DNA of 64,000 nucleotides from Takakia lepidozioides (taxonomy: Eukaryota; Streptophyta; Takakiopsida; Takakiales; Takakiaceae): positions 55,223,053 to 55,287,052 of the forward strand of contig CM060732.1 in the NCBI GenBank assembly GCA_030704615.1, read 5' to 3'. Below are positions 41,776-54,500 of the stretch, one piece after another (the stretch's first letter is position 1; each line of letters begins with the position of its first letter). The translations under genes and the position numbers were made by a program. The notes below the pieces were generated by a model. It was not told where the DNA came from. It saw nothing but the letters and a program-made list of their open reading frames with translations, and searched no databases.

Positions 41776-43029
41776 TGGTCATATCGAAATCGTAGTGTTT
41801 GTCTGATTTGGCGTCACACGGACTAAGGACTTAGAGAGTTTGCCATAGCCATACAGTCCACACATTTCGCTGCTAGCAGTACATGGTGCAGTGCATGTAG
41901 GCCCACGCAATGGCAATGGAATTTGGCACATTGGCAAAACTGCAATAGCCCTTGGAATTTGGAACCTCCAATGGCTATTGCAACTTGGGTAATAGATGGG
42001 TTTAAGCACTTACAAGTACCTTCATTATTAAGCACTTGTACCTTGAGATTTGAAGTTTGAACACTTGACTCTTGAGGCTTGAACCCTTCAATATATATAT
42101 ATATAAAAGAAAAGGGGAAAGAGGCCCTGACAAATTTTATATAAAAATGAGAAGGATACATGAAGAAAAAATAACCTCCGGGGAGCCGTGAAGGCATGGG
42201 AACAAGGGGAACAACCCGGGGACAAACAAATAGCACTAGGGAAGAGGGAGAGGAGACTGGACAACACTGAGCCCAAGCAAGGGGACTCTTGATCACAAGA
42301 GTAGAACACTAATGGGATCAAAGCCGGAGCAAACCAAATACCAAGAGCCGAGGGGAAATGATTCTTAGGAACTAAACTACCTTACTAGCCAGGCACTCAT
42401 TAGACCTGAGAAACTAATACTAATACTAAACTTAGACTTTCATTTGCAAGTTTTGTTTTTCTTAGCCCTTCATGATGAAAGGTCCAGATTTTATCTAGCC
42501 TTTTTTTTGAAGGGCCTTGATTTTTTTGCCCTTCATATGGAGCATTTTTGCAAGTTGAAGGGCGTTGCAGTCTTCAAAAAAAATAAACATTGCCACACGG
42601 GGCTTGCAAGTTGGGTTCGTGGAGCGTGACGATTTCGCTGCTGGGACTTCTTCCCCCGATCAACTAAGCTAGTCCATGGAGGCATGCTCTCTCTTTCTCT
42701 CCATCTCGGCCCTTTCAATAAAATCAAGGTTTTTTCTTTCCTCTGCACCAAGAAACCTGGATGACAGAATTGGCAACAGGAAAAGAATTCCGACAGCCAG
42801 ACCTGCCTTCTTAGTCTAGTCAAACCACAGGAAAGTGGTAAAGCACTAACTCCTCTCTCCTCTCCCCCATATTCTTGTGCTGTTAATTGGGTTAGTGTTT
42901 CTAAGGAGAAGCCAAGGGGAACTCCCAGGACTTCCTCATCACCACAAATCTTATCTAGACCTCTCTCGCTCACATGAGGTACTACTTGTTTTTCTACTAT
43001 GTCCCATGGACTCTCGGTCCACCTGGGAA

Positions 43030-43030
<1 letters not shown>
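41776..43030. other. repeat-rich intergenic, no gene seen
   Basis: Contains the 42430-42600 arm of the CCCTTCAA-type repeat. Otherwise nothing recognised. Confidence 0.35.
42430..42600. repeat. CCCTTCAA-type repeat, inverted relative of 39160-39315
   Basis: Reverse complement of the same pattern at 39160-39315 (GTGTGGCAATGTTTATT...TTTGAAG), with diverged spacing. Confidence 0.4.
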
Positions 43031-43032
<2 letters not shown>

Positions 43033-43065
<33 letters not shown>

Positions 43066-43155
43066 TTATCTATCTCTTTCTCTCTTTCTCTCCCTATTCC
43101 TGCCAAACCCACCCCCCCCCCTCTCTGTTTTTTTTTTTTTTTTTTTTTTTTTTTC
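43033..43155. repeat. AT microsatellite, CT-rich tract and poly-T run
   Basis: An (AT)n run at 43033-43062, CT-rich sequence, C8-10, and a T run of about 25 (43130-43154) directly precede LINE-A. Confidence 0.9.
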
Positions 43156-43685
43156 TCGTTTTCTGACCTCTTCGCTTTGCCTCCTCGTTCCGCTCTCTCT
43201 CTGACGCGCGCGGCGCCCACTCACGCGCGTAGGCGCCCCAACCCTCTCCACCATGTCCTTGTCCAAACGGCAACGGACTGAGGACGAAGATGGGGTCTCA
43301 CCCTCGCTCTTACTCCTCTACTCCTTCATCCTGCCCCGAGCTCTCAGCATACCTCTCCGTTGCGCCAATATTCCACTAGGAGTGCAAGCATTCAAATCCT
43401 ACGAGAGCAGGTTGCCATCCTGCAATCCCGTTGCGTCTCAGAAGAGACTCTGTAGAACTTACTCGCAGCCCTCTCGCAGCCAAAGATAGGGACGTGGAGA
43501 ATATATGGGCGGAGGTGGATGTCTTGTGAGCTTCCCTTCTAGAGAGCAACACCAAAGTGGAAGGCCTATTGAAACAGCTCGATTCTACAACAACCACTGC
43601 ACGTCTCTCTAAATTGGAAGGGGAAGTGAGGGCCCTTACAGAGAAGGACACTTCAAGTACCCTCACAACAAGTATCCACTAGCAG

Positions 43686-44171
43686 GTGGAAACTCTTTCT
43701 AAGGAGCTCGAATCCCACAGGGCTGCGACATCGTCTATGGCTCAAGAGCTCCATGCTCATAAGGCGGAGGCTTCTACTTGGGCTAGCATAGTCAAGGGAA
43801 GCACTGGACCATCCAGCAGCAGCTCCCGCACTTTGGAAGAGACAGTCTCAGCTACCTTTCGAGAGGAACAACAACGGGCTTTCAAAGCCCTTAACATTCG
43901 GGTCACTGGGAAGCTTGGGACCCTTGCAGAGGGTGACCCCCTTGAAGCGGCAACCACCCTCATCCAGCAAGATCGGGCTCTACCACGGGGAGCAAGTGGC
44001 ATTGAACGGGCTTGGCATGCAGGAACTTCAGAACACAAAGTCTTGTTCATCAGATTTAGGGACAAGGCTGCTCGTGAGAGGGTTCTACGTCAGAGGCCTC
44101 ACTTGAGAGGCCACGGCATGTACCTCAATGACGACTGGACCCCCATGCAATACAATGTCATGCGGGCTTAA
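43686..44171 (+). pseudogene. LINE-A ORF1 remnant
   Basis: The frame encodes a heptad-like N-terminal stretch (LSKELESHRAATSSMAQEL), then a region ending in KVLFIRFRDKAARERVLRQRP. That resembles the RRM-like and C-terminal domains of LINE ORF1 RNA-binding proteins. Upstream (43253-43685) the same protein continues in other frames. Confidence 0.6.
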
Positions 44172-44282
44172 CTCGCATAGGTTAAGCAGGCTCGGGCACA
44201 GGGACACTACGTGGTGTTCCGAGATGGCAGAGTCATCATTCGAGAACAAGAACGTCGCCCCTCTAACTCTAAATAGGGGTTG

Positions 44283-46783
44283 GGGCCCCATGAGACCAAA
44301 TCACTAGGCTCATGGAATTGCAATGGTTCTTTGTGGAGCCATCCTCAAGGGCTTCTCGACATCCTCTCCAAGTGTGATATTATCTTTCTCTTGGAAACAC
44401 ATGCATATGAAGGAAAAGACCCTCCCTCGATTCTTGGGTATACCTTTCAGTAAGTGACTCGTCCACGCACAGGACTCAAAGGCTCTAGTGGAGTAACTTG
44501 TTACTATGCTGACTGGCTTCTCCCACATATCTCCTTCCCATACAAAGACCCATTGGCAAGGTACATTTGGTGTCAGATCAAAGGCTACCATCACCAACCA
44601 AACATTCTATTGGCAGGATGTTACTTTGTCCCGGCTGCATCTCCACACAGTGGCCTCCACATGCGAACCGATTCACCTTATGTTCCACTGGAAGAGGATA
44701 TAGCCCGTCTCCGTACCCCACACACAGACATATTCTTGGTTGGCGACTTCAACGCCTGTACAGGTTCTCTACAGGCTCCAACCTTCGACCCCACGGACCC
44801 TCAACACATCCAACACTCACATGGGACCCTGGAGAGGCAATGTCTGGACATCTCTAGCGAAATCACAAGCTATGGTCACCATCTACTTAAGTTTTGCGAG
44901 ATTCAGGGACTTGTCATCTACAATGGCACGACCACTTTCAAGTCCTTGAGCCAGTTCACCTGCCACACGTACAAAGGACTAAGCGTGGTTGACTATCTCT
45001 TGGGGAGCCCCAACACAATTGATAGAGTTAGCTCTCTCTACATCACGAGGTACCCAGATTCTTATCACTCTTGCCTTTCCTTTGTATTTCCTTCCACCTC
45101 TCTCCCATCAGGGGGGGTTCCTCCGCTTCTCTCCCTTCACACCCTCGTATCCACTTCAATACCCCCTTCTCTCACTTACACGACATTGATTATGAAACCT
45201 ACCTAGCTTCAATCCTCCCCTCCATCTTCGCTCAACGATCTACTGATGACAAGGCTACCTATCTAACACACGCTCTATGGGACTCAGCCCTGCTTTCCTT
45301 TTCAGTCACCCTCCCATCTACGTCCTCACCCCTCTCCACTCGTAGACAACACCTTTCTATGACGAAGAATGCAAAGTGGCTAGACGTCACATCAAATCTC
45401 TACTCCTAGATATCCATTCCTCTCCACATTCCAAAAACCTCGCTCTCAAGTACTATAAGTCCCTCATTAGATCCAAAAAGAGAGCCTACACTCTCAAGCT
45501 CCAATCTTCTTTCCTTGCAAAAGTCAGATTTTCTCCTCGTTCTTTTTGGTCCCTCCTTAAACCTCACAGAGACCTACCTGCGATCACTGACATTTACGTC
45601 TGGCATGAGTATGCCCAGTCATTGTATCATTCCCCAAACCAAACTCCCTCTCCCATAACGTCTAAACCCCTACACTTCTCTCTCTTTACTACAACCAACG
45701 TCAGCAAGGCAATCAAGAAGCTGCAAAATGGCAGGGCATTGGATATTTCAGGGCTACAAGGTGAATTCATCAAGCACGCAACACCCACTTTGGCCCTGTT
45801 TCTAGCTTACCTCTTCAATGAGGCAGTTGAACATGGATTTCCAACAGAGTGGACAAAGAGCATCATCCATCCCCTCTTCAAGAGCGGTGACAGGCTTGCA
45901 CCGACCAACTATCGCACAATTATGGTGTCATCATTATTGGCTAAGCTGTTTGGGGCAGTAGTGGCCATGGAATTGGATGATTGGGCTGAATCCTCTCACA
46001 TACGGGCTAAGGGACAAGCTGGTTTCCGTCACAATAGATCCACTCTTGACCATCTTTCACTGAAGTCTTTCACTATGAAGATCAGAAATGCTTGGCAGCC
46101 TACCTGCACGAGGCATTCACCCTTAGACATCTTCAGGTTATGGTGGAAAGTGCTAGCTTTGACAAAAACTTGTTTACGTCTGCTTCGTTGACTTTCACAA
46201 GGCTTTTGATTCAGTTCCTCGCGACCTTCTTTTCCAAAGGCTCCAGAGGGTGGGAGTCCCTCAAAACATTCTCTATGCTATTTCCTCCATGTATGAGATC
46301 GTCACTGGCATGGTCAATATCGTAGGGGAATTTTCAGCTGAGGTCCATAGCAACATTGGGGTCAAACAGGGCTGCCCCCTCTCACCTACCTGCCTATTCG
46401 GAATCTACATTGACGCCTTGGAAGTCTACATCTCAAACAACCATGGAGTTGGTGTGCCCTTGGATGGAGGACCAACACAATCAGATCTCCTCTACGCGGA
46501 TGATGTTGCCCTTTTGGCACATTCTCCTGTCTTCCTACAACGCCATCTCCACATCTTGGAGCAATTCTCCAAAGACTATGGGCTGCAAGTCAACCTTACA
46601 AAAACCAAGATCATGGTTTTCAATGGGCAGGCCGACCGCAGATTCTTCCTCAATAATCGGGAGGTTGAGATAGTCAAATCCTACCGGTATCTGGGTCTAG
46701 TTATCCACTCCTCCAAATTCCAGTTTGCAGCAACTGCCCTGGACAGATTGACAAAAGGCAAGGCAGCCTCCATCCGCCATTAG
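44283..46783 (+). pseudogene. LINE-A ORF2: APE-type endonuclease and reverse transcriptase, broken
   Basis: Endonuclease: SWNCNG start, LLETHA (catalytic Glu), a premature stop near 44452, then FLVGDFNACTG (catalytic Asp-Asn) and SVVDYLLGS. Reverse transcriptase: ISGLQGEFIKHA, NYRTIMVSSLLAKLF, GFRHNRSTLDHL, then a foreign insert, a one-base frame break near 46165, CFVDFHKAFDSVP, QGCPLSPTCLFGIYIDALE and SDLLYADDVALLA (the YADD catalytic motif), then LQVNLTKTKIMVF. All catalytic blocks are visible, but in at least three frames. Confidence 0.85.
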
Positions 46784-47001
46784 GCCAAATGCAAGCAGAT
46801 GCACCTGCGCCATCCACCGACCAAGAAGTGGCTGTTTGATAGCGGGGGTCACCCCAAATGCCACATTTGGTTGTGAATTCTAGGCACCTGCGGTCCCAGT
46901 TTCCTGGTGGGAAAAGAATCTGGAATCATTGCAGTTATCTTTCCTCCAAGCAATACTTGGCGCCAGAGGCACCACTCCATCACACATACTAAATGCAGAA
47001 T

Positions 47002-47093
47002 GATAGGGCCAACCCCCGAAAGGGGGCAGTAGCCATAAGGCGAGGTGACTCTTAGTTACGTCGGCTTTGGCCGGAGTCTTCTCTCTATTTCTG
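47002..47093 (+). mobile_element. 92-bp tail-only retroposon with target duplication
   Basis: Inserted in LINE-A between the RT and the C-terminal frame. It is flanked by a perfect 10-bp direct repeat AATGCAGAAT (46992-47001 and 47094-47103). The insert starts GATAGGGCC and has a hairpin CCCCC-GAAA-GGGGG at 47013-47026. It carries the GGCAGTAGCC block, has a second hairpin-like CGGCTTTGGCCG, and ends in TCTCTCTATTT. It lacks any tRNA-like head. It is the same unit as 57748-57839 and matches the LINE-C 3' tail. Confidence 0.88.
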
Positions 47094-47935
47094 AATGCAG
47101 AATTTGCCTGCGTGCCACTTCAAACTGAGGCTCTCTTCCGGCTTACAATTTTTCCTGCATAGGCTACAAGCCCTTCCTCCCAAGGGGCTTGTGGCCAGGG
47201 CCCTTGCGACATCTATTAGATTCAAAAATGCAGGTTCAAACAATCCTGGTATGCTCAGGTGGATACCTTTTTTGAACGCCATGGACTCTCTATTGCTTCA
47301 CTATTGCCAGTAAACCCAGAAGAGGTGGACATCACATCCAAGCATGACCGCAACCTATTCATTAGAAAGGAGCTCATGGAGCTACATGCCAGGAGAACTT
47401 GGAAGTTACCCAACCTCATGACAAAGCTCCATTTCTATCGAGAAACATTCTTGGTTCTCCGAGATGATAGAATCTTGCGGCCCAATTACCTTTCGGCATC
47501 TTTATCTCCTTCTCTCCTGAGGGCTTTGGGGCGGTTCAGGGTGGGCTCCCACAACCTACGGATAGAAACTGGCAGATGGGAAAACCTGCAGCGGGAGGAC
47601 CGCCTCTGTCCAGCTTGCACAGGACGCAACCAGGAAATTGAAACTGAAGAACACTTCTTTTCTATTGCCCTCTATACTATGAGATCCGTGGGAGATTCCA
47701 TTGTCTATTCCGTGGAACCAAATCTCTCACTGAGGTCTTTCACTACGAGGATCAGAAATGCTTGGCAGCCTACCTGCACGAGGCATTCACCCTTAGACAA
47801 TCACTTGAACAATAGTTCTTATCTTTGACGCTGGTTTCCTGTTTTCTCTCATGTTTTTATTTCCATTTTCTCCCATAAGCTCTATGAGCTTTCCGTGGAC
47901 GTTATAAAGCACCATTTCATTTCATTTCCCTTTGG

Positions 47936-48597
47936 GCCTTCCCTTGGATGCAATGAAGTTCTTTATTTGAGGCAGTGTACCTCCAGTCCCTGTTACTAGC
48001 AAAAATCTCAAAGAACTGATGGTTTTCATCAAATAACTGGCAATTGCTTAAAGGTCTTTTTTAAAGGGTATTTGATCAATTTTTTCCAAATTAAATACCG
48101 CAGTTCCTTACCCTCCTCAGTTTTGAGAACGTCCTATAAGTGGTCAAAAACCTCTACCTGGAACCTCCGAATCTCTGTTCAAAGAACAAAGAACCTCCCA
48201 ACACCAGTATGGGACGTATGGACCTGATAGTTGAAGCAAGTACATTGAACGTCCATACTTATGACAACAACCAAGAAGAAAACCCTAAACAGATGTATAG
48301 TGGGAAGCCCTGAATGAGCGGCTACATAATGGCTTATAACTTAATCTTGCAGAGACTTGGAGCTGATGCCCATTTACCTGGTAAATCTCAAGTCAGATGA
48401 CTATACAAAACCTGGAGATCTGTTAGAAGCTATTACCAAAACAGGGCTTGGTGCAAATGCACAGTATTAGAGTACCCCACACGTGCCGCTATCAGCTTGG
48501 AGCCATATGCTTTAGTGGAGATTTCCCTGTTAGAATCTGCCCGTCCTCATGGCCCTTATCAATGTCCGTACAATGAATTACTTCTACCTGATGTTCT
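47936..48597. other. intergenic; RCC1 gene 3' flank
   Basis: Between the LINE-A tail and the stop codon of the RCC1 gene. No feature recognised. Confidence 0.4.
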
Positions 48598-51500
48598 TTA
48601 GAGCTGTTCTAGAATAGCCCCAGAATGATTGAAACCACATGAGACATGGAGAGCGTGCATCCTATCCTCCAATGGTACGCGGGTGGGTTCCAAATAGTCA
48701 AATTCATTTCCAAGCCCCTGCCATCCAACGACCATAATGCATCAGGTACAATTACCTTGTAGCATCTTTTTTTCTTAATCACCTAAATCTACAAGGAAGA
48801 AGAGAGCAAAAGAAAGAAAGAGCTTTTGTACATCCCAGGACAGCCAAGGTCCATAATGGGACACGAAATGCAAAGCAAACAGAAGAGAGGCAACGAGAGA
48901 CAGACCAATTGACCTCCTGATGAATGACCATCTGTAGAATAAGTGCCTTGAGACCCTCCCCAGCCCCATGTAAAAATGCGCCCATCATCTGCAAAAGTGA
49001 CATATCTAATTCATCAGCCCTATCCCTTGCTCCCCCGCCTGTGCATGCTCACAGAAGAGAGAGAGAGGGTGTGAGTGAGGGTGAGAGAGGGTATACCCAC
49101 CCAATCAACAAGAAATCATAATGTAGTAGGATATGTTGTGTGCAGCAATGGCAATGTTCTGGATTCAGATGTCTGTAGAGATGGTTGCAGCTAAAAAATC
49201 AATTCCAAACTGATTCAGAGAACAAGAACGACATACATTTCCATAAACAGGGAGAAGACTCCAGTTGTACTGAGTGCAGTTATAAAAATTATGGACTAAT
49301 TTCTCATGCAATACCCTTCCACCGACTGTGAGCCAAAGATCACTACACAAAGTTTGATCATACAGCTGGATCATAAATTATGTTTTACTGTTAACACACA
49401 CTCTGGCCAAATTTTTGGAGGAATGGCTGATGTACAATTCCACAGCACAAGTATCCTGGCAACGACCTTACTCCAAGAGACATGGTTGCATTCATATCTG
49501 ATCCCAGGACCTATGACTTGTCTAGTATCCTTTAAAAGAGTATTTCCCCGAGGTGATTGACTTTCTTGGAGATATTTTATTTTAATATAACTTCTAATAA
49601 AGGGCACTTGGTGAAGGGAACATCACCCTTAGCACTCGTGCTGAGGCCCCAGAAGGCTTATGCAATTTTATGTTGATGAGAGATTGTACTCATAAGACGT
49701 TGTTTGCCGTAGCCTTGTGGCCATTGACCCTGCGCCCAGTTTGAGAGGGAACAAAAGGGACGAGAAAGCTCTTGATGAGAGAGCAAGAAAGCAAGGAGGG
49801 AGAGGGAGAGACTGTACTCAATGTTCCCTGTTGGTGATGACGTCCCTTTAAGGGCTTAGTTTCTGCCGGATATTCTAACCCTCCCAGAGATAGTTGTGGG
49901 ATTTCAGCTGACCAGGTTTTATGAGACTCAGTCAACACTGCTGTAACCTACGTCGATTCCCCCACTGTCACCTGTAGCCCTCTACCTTGCAGCACATTGA
50001 GAAAACAATTGCTCACCTGTAAGCGCTGCTGTGTGTTTCCATCCACATGAAACCTGCCACCCCAGATCAAGGGCGTACATAGCATAAGATCACTTGGTAA
50101 GCATGGTGGTGTTTGAATCATTGTTTGGGTTACTTGCTTTCCCCACTGCCAGAAGTTTTCTGGTTTTGTCATAATTTTGTTGCTTGTGTATGCAGTCTTT
50201 CACTTCAAGCAGCCATTTGTTAAGGGTCAGGGAGGCTTCATGACATGGATGGAGCTGTCAGAGGCATATGCCAAATGCAAGACAGATTGCCCCAACAGTG
50301 ACAGATTTGTCATGCCACACGTTCTAGGCAGAAATAATCAAAGAATTGCAGATCACCTCTGTCAAGGAAACTGCAGCCAAGCTGCCCTCCACTCGAATGG
50401 GCAGTAGTGTTGAATTTTGCTGCTCATACCTGCATCCCATATGCCAGAGATTTAACATAGCATACACAGTTGGGTCATGCAGGAAACATAATATAATCAA
50501 TGTAACAAATTGTTACCTCTTCATCCATCCCTTGATCAGCCATCATGGCATTCAACACACACTGTAGGAATCCAAGTAAAATGGAACAGAACATGTGGAG
50601 GGTTGACATACCCAAAACCAAGGCAGCCGTATTCATTGGAGCCCCACATGTACAGCTCGCCACGCCCTTAGATCACCACACAGAAGAGCACACTGATCCA
50701 TAGTAAAAGATATCATAAAGAGGAAAGAAGAAAAAAAAACCTATAGTACATTCCAATGCATGTGCAAAACCTCTCAAGCCTTTCCCAGCACTAGACCAAT
50801 GATGAGGACACCAAGAATGTGACTTACGGGTGATAGCGCCCGTGTGGTAGCCCCCGCAAGAAACCTCCACAACAGCAGGAAGGGCAGGCACTCGAGTTGG
50901 CTCCGTAACATCGCTCTCACTGCCTAGACCCTGGCAGACCCTTTCAGTGTCACTGTTTACTCCGATATTGCCATGCATCATCATTGAGTATGCAAGTATG
51001 GATAATAAGTAAAAAGCATGCAAAGTGGAACATACCAGCTGACACTCTCGCCCTTTCCCAAAGGTAAAAAGGACGCCTTGCTCTGCATATATCCCTCCCA
51101 CCAATTATAGCCCGCTATCATCTGCCGTTGACCAGTTGGCTACTGCCTCAAACACACATACTGTTTCGAGATCCAGTAATGTTCAGCATGACTATATCTT
51201 GCCTAGATATATCTTCTCCAACTGCCTCCCTTTTTCTGTGTCTTTTTCCCTCTGCTACTATCTGCTTCCAATTCCACTTTTCCATTGTTGTTATCAATTA
51301 TTTCCTCATCTCTCTTGGCTAGGATCACTGACAGGTTTGTGTTATAAGTGGATAGAGATTGGAGAACCAACCATCAAGGCAAGCAGAATGCATGAGCCCT
51401 GCAGCAACTTTGTGCACCTGTCATACCATGCCATGTACCAACTTAGTTGTGACAAACTGTGCAAATGGCTCAGTTCGTCAAACCCCAGAGGTTTTCACAC

Positions 51501-54500
51501 TGGTTGAAAGGCATCTGCTTGTTTGCAATTTAGTGCAGCTATTCTTTATGCTTGATCACCCTCATGTTTCATGTGAGTAAGAGCAATGCTCAAAGGCTCC
51601 TATCTGAATGCACCCAACAATTTATCACTGCATCTCAGTTGAAGAAGCTTGACACCTTCTGCATTCTGGGGTAAATACTTGAATTAAACTGATGCTAGAA
51701 TTGAGAGCTTTCAGGAAATCTGGAAAGCCAGAACCAACTCCTACTGCTGAGGTGAGCCACAGCAGCAGCAGTGGTTCCCCTGCTGCTCCTCAACCCTCCC
51801 CCATTCTGCTCCATACATACCCAGCATGTGGTGTATGGCATGAGATCTCTATCTCTCTCTCTCCACCCTGCTTCTCTTCTTCTGCATCTGAGTTCTTCCC
51901 TACTATCCGCTCCAACTTTAAAACCCTCATTGGCATTCTACCTCCTGAAGCAGCTCAGTTACTGTTAATCAACCTGGGCTTATACAAGGTAACTGGTCTA
52001 GAAGTATGAGCAAACCTTGACATCTTGGAGGTGCTTAACTATCCTTGGAGCGTATTCACTGTCCACCCTCACAGTGCCCACCCCCTTGGGTCAACAGGCC
52101 TCCATGCAGCAGCTTTTCAGACACGTAGACATCCATCTAACAAACGACCCAAGCAGTGACACACATAGATGCCTCATTGGTTTGTAATGGACTGTAAGAA
52201 ATCCTCAGAAGAGGATAACAACTGCAAACAGAGGCAAGTGAGAAAGGTGCAGAGACAGTGCACCTGCAAAGATATACCTGGTTTTGCGGAAAACGCGGAA
52301 CATAGAGGGAGGTTGCAAATGGCCAAGCTGCCCATTCAAGGTGGCTCCCCAGCTAAGCACATCACCCTCCTCTTGGAAGTAGCACCCCCCACCCACACAA
52401 AACACGCCATCCCACATTCCACAGGTTATTTGCATGCCTCTAAAATCTTAACTACATAAGCCATACACAACTAGATACATGCCCACCAATGTACTGAGAG
52501 GGATGTACATTACAATCAGGTACTTTCTCTCTTTCTAGGAAAGAGAGAAGGAGAGGAAAACCACAAAGAGGTACAGTAGCATAGATGGAGAAGATTGGGC
52601 ATCCACGGGGGAACAGGGGTTATACCAGACAGGGCCAGCGAGTGCTCAGAACCACAGGCCAGCATCTTGATGTGAAAATCCTTCAATGCTTCAAGCCGTT
52701 GAGCCCTCCACACCTTTGTCTGTGACCCTACCAACCCAATTTATACGGCATGCTCTAGTAACTTTCTGGTTGTCATCTTGCACAGCTTAAGCAAGCATCA
52801 GTTGATTGTACATTATATTAAATTAATATTTCAATCTATGAATTCTCTGCAATGTGCATACTGGTGATTCTGACACTGAAAGTACATGGGTGGGTATTTT
52901 AAATAGAGAACTCGCTATTAGGATTCTCTGAAGAAGAACACAGAACGTTGATGGATCATCAAACGAATTGCTGCATGTATGGACTGGGATTTCACACAGT
53001 ACACCCAGCTAGAATCATTCATGTCATAGCTCACTGGTTGAATGAAGCACTGCAACATGGACACTGGAAACATGTTGTAGAGTATAACAGGATACTGATT
53101 CAGAAGTAAATTGGAAAGAAATGTACGCTTTCCAAGGCCCAGTTGACCTTGTGAATTTCTTCCCCACACATACACCCCTCCATCCTCTGCAGACACATTC
53201 CAAGCCATCATCACTAGAAACCAAATCTAGTGAATCTAGTGAACATACAATGAGCATTGAACCAAATCTTCTTTGGAGGACTAAGTTGTTTTTCTATGTG
53301 AGGAACCAGGTGCCCCATTAAGAAGCAAGTCTGCGCTGCTGAACTGAAGGCTGTACAAATATATTGGAATGTATCCAATCCCATCCTTTCTTGATTTGCA
53401 CTGGACACAAACATACGACATATACAAGCTAGCTAGAGCCAAAAGGAAGATGCAGGACCAGAAACAGCAGCTGAGTGGTAGTGACCAGCTGCAATGTGCA
53501 CACATCTATTGTGGTCAGGTAGACCCTCCACCTCCACCAGCTCCTGCACAATGGTACAGTAGCCCAACCAACAGGTTGCAGGATGAGAATGCTGCTCCTG
53601 GAATGACACAGTGATTCACAAGAGATACATAATATTTCTCGTGCTGATAATGTTTGCTGATGAATGGAGGGAGAGGAAGTGATGAACGACGCTTCCATCA
53701 TACCCAGAAAGGCTTAGTTCCCAAGAGAAAAAAAGAGGGAAGGGACGTCAGAATGCATCCAGACAATAGGGCAGAGACACATCCGCAATATGGAACAACC
53801 GTACCAACATTGCCAACCGGATGCAGCTACACAATTCCAAAAGACTTCGACAGAGAAGGGCCCTGAAATTACCAAGGAGCGGAGAGTATCTGGCACCCCA
53901 AGTTGGCCCCAGTCATTCAGCCCTGCAGCATACACTCGCCCCTCCTCTGCTTGGCACACCAGCCACGCAGAATTCTGTAAGCATAAGCCCATTCCCCCTC
54001 CTTTCCCAGATTTCGTTGTTCCTTCATTCTCTTTCTCTCTATGCGGCTTGGTTTGGAAGATGGAGGCATATCGTATCAAGCTTCACAGACCAAAATCCTG
54101 GATCATAACTTGGCAAAGCAAGACGTGCCCATGGGGAATAGTGATGTGCCTTGAACTCCCCAACAAGATGACAAAAAGAATCTACTGCACGAATTACATC
54201 CAACCAAATGCTTTGGAATTGCTCTGGTCAAGTTGATCCACAACAAGACCTGGTGACATGCAATGTGCAAGCTGCACAATTACACACACTAACTACACTA
54301 TAATTTGCATTATGACTAGGGTTCTGCATGGGATCAGATGGCGGTGAGACTGGGGAGGCCATACACCAATCTGAAGTGGCTCACAGTAGCCACAGGATGG
54401 AATTACGATGAGGAGCAGATGTGTGGCTCTGCAAAGAATTCCGTCAGTGAAATAGCACGTCTGGCACATTACCACGTGCAGGCACCGTGATTCAGGCTGT

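Larger units (their letters stand above)
43250..47935 (+). mobile_element. LINE-A, near full-length but inactive non-LTR retrotransposon
   Basis: Order on plus: ORF1-like region (43253-44171), endonuclease (44283-45206), reverse transcriptase (about 45650-46783), C-terminal zinc-knuckle frame (47259-47690), and a 3' UTR ending in CATTT-type pentamers near 47935. The layout is that of plant L1-like elements, which move by target-primed reverse transcription. Many frame breaks and stops show it is dead. It hosts a 92-bp insertion at 47002-47093. Part of its own 3' coding end is pasted into the RT domain at 46052-46128. The copy at 820-1553 is a truncated relative. Confidence 0.9.
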
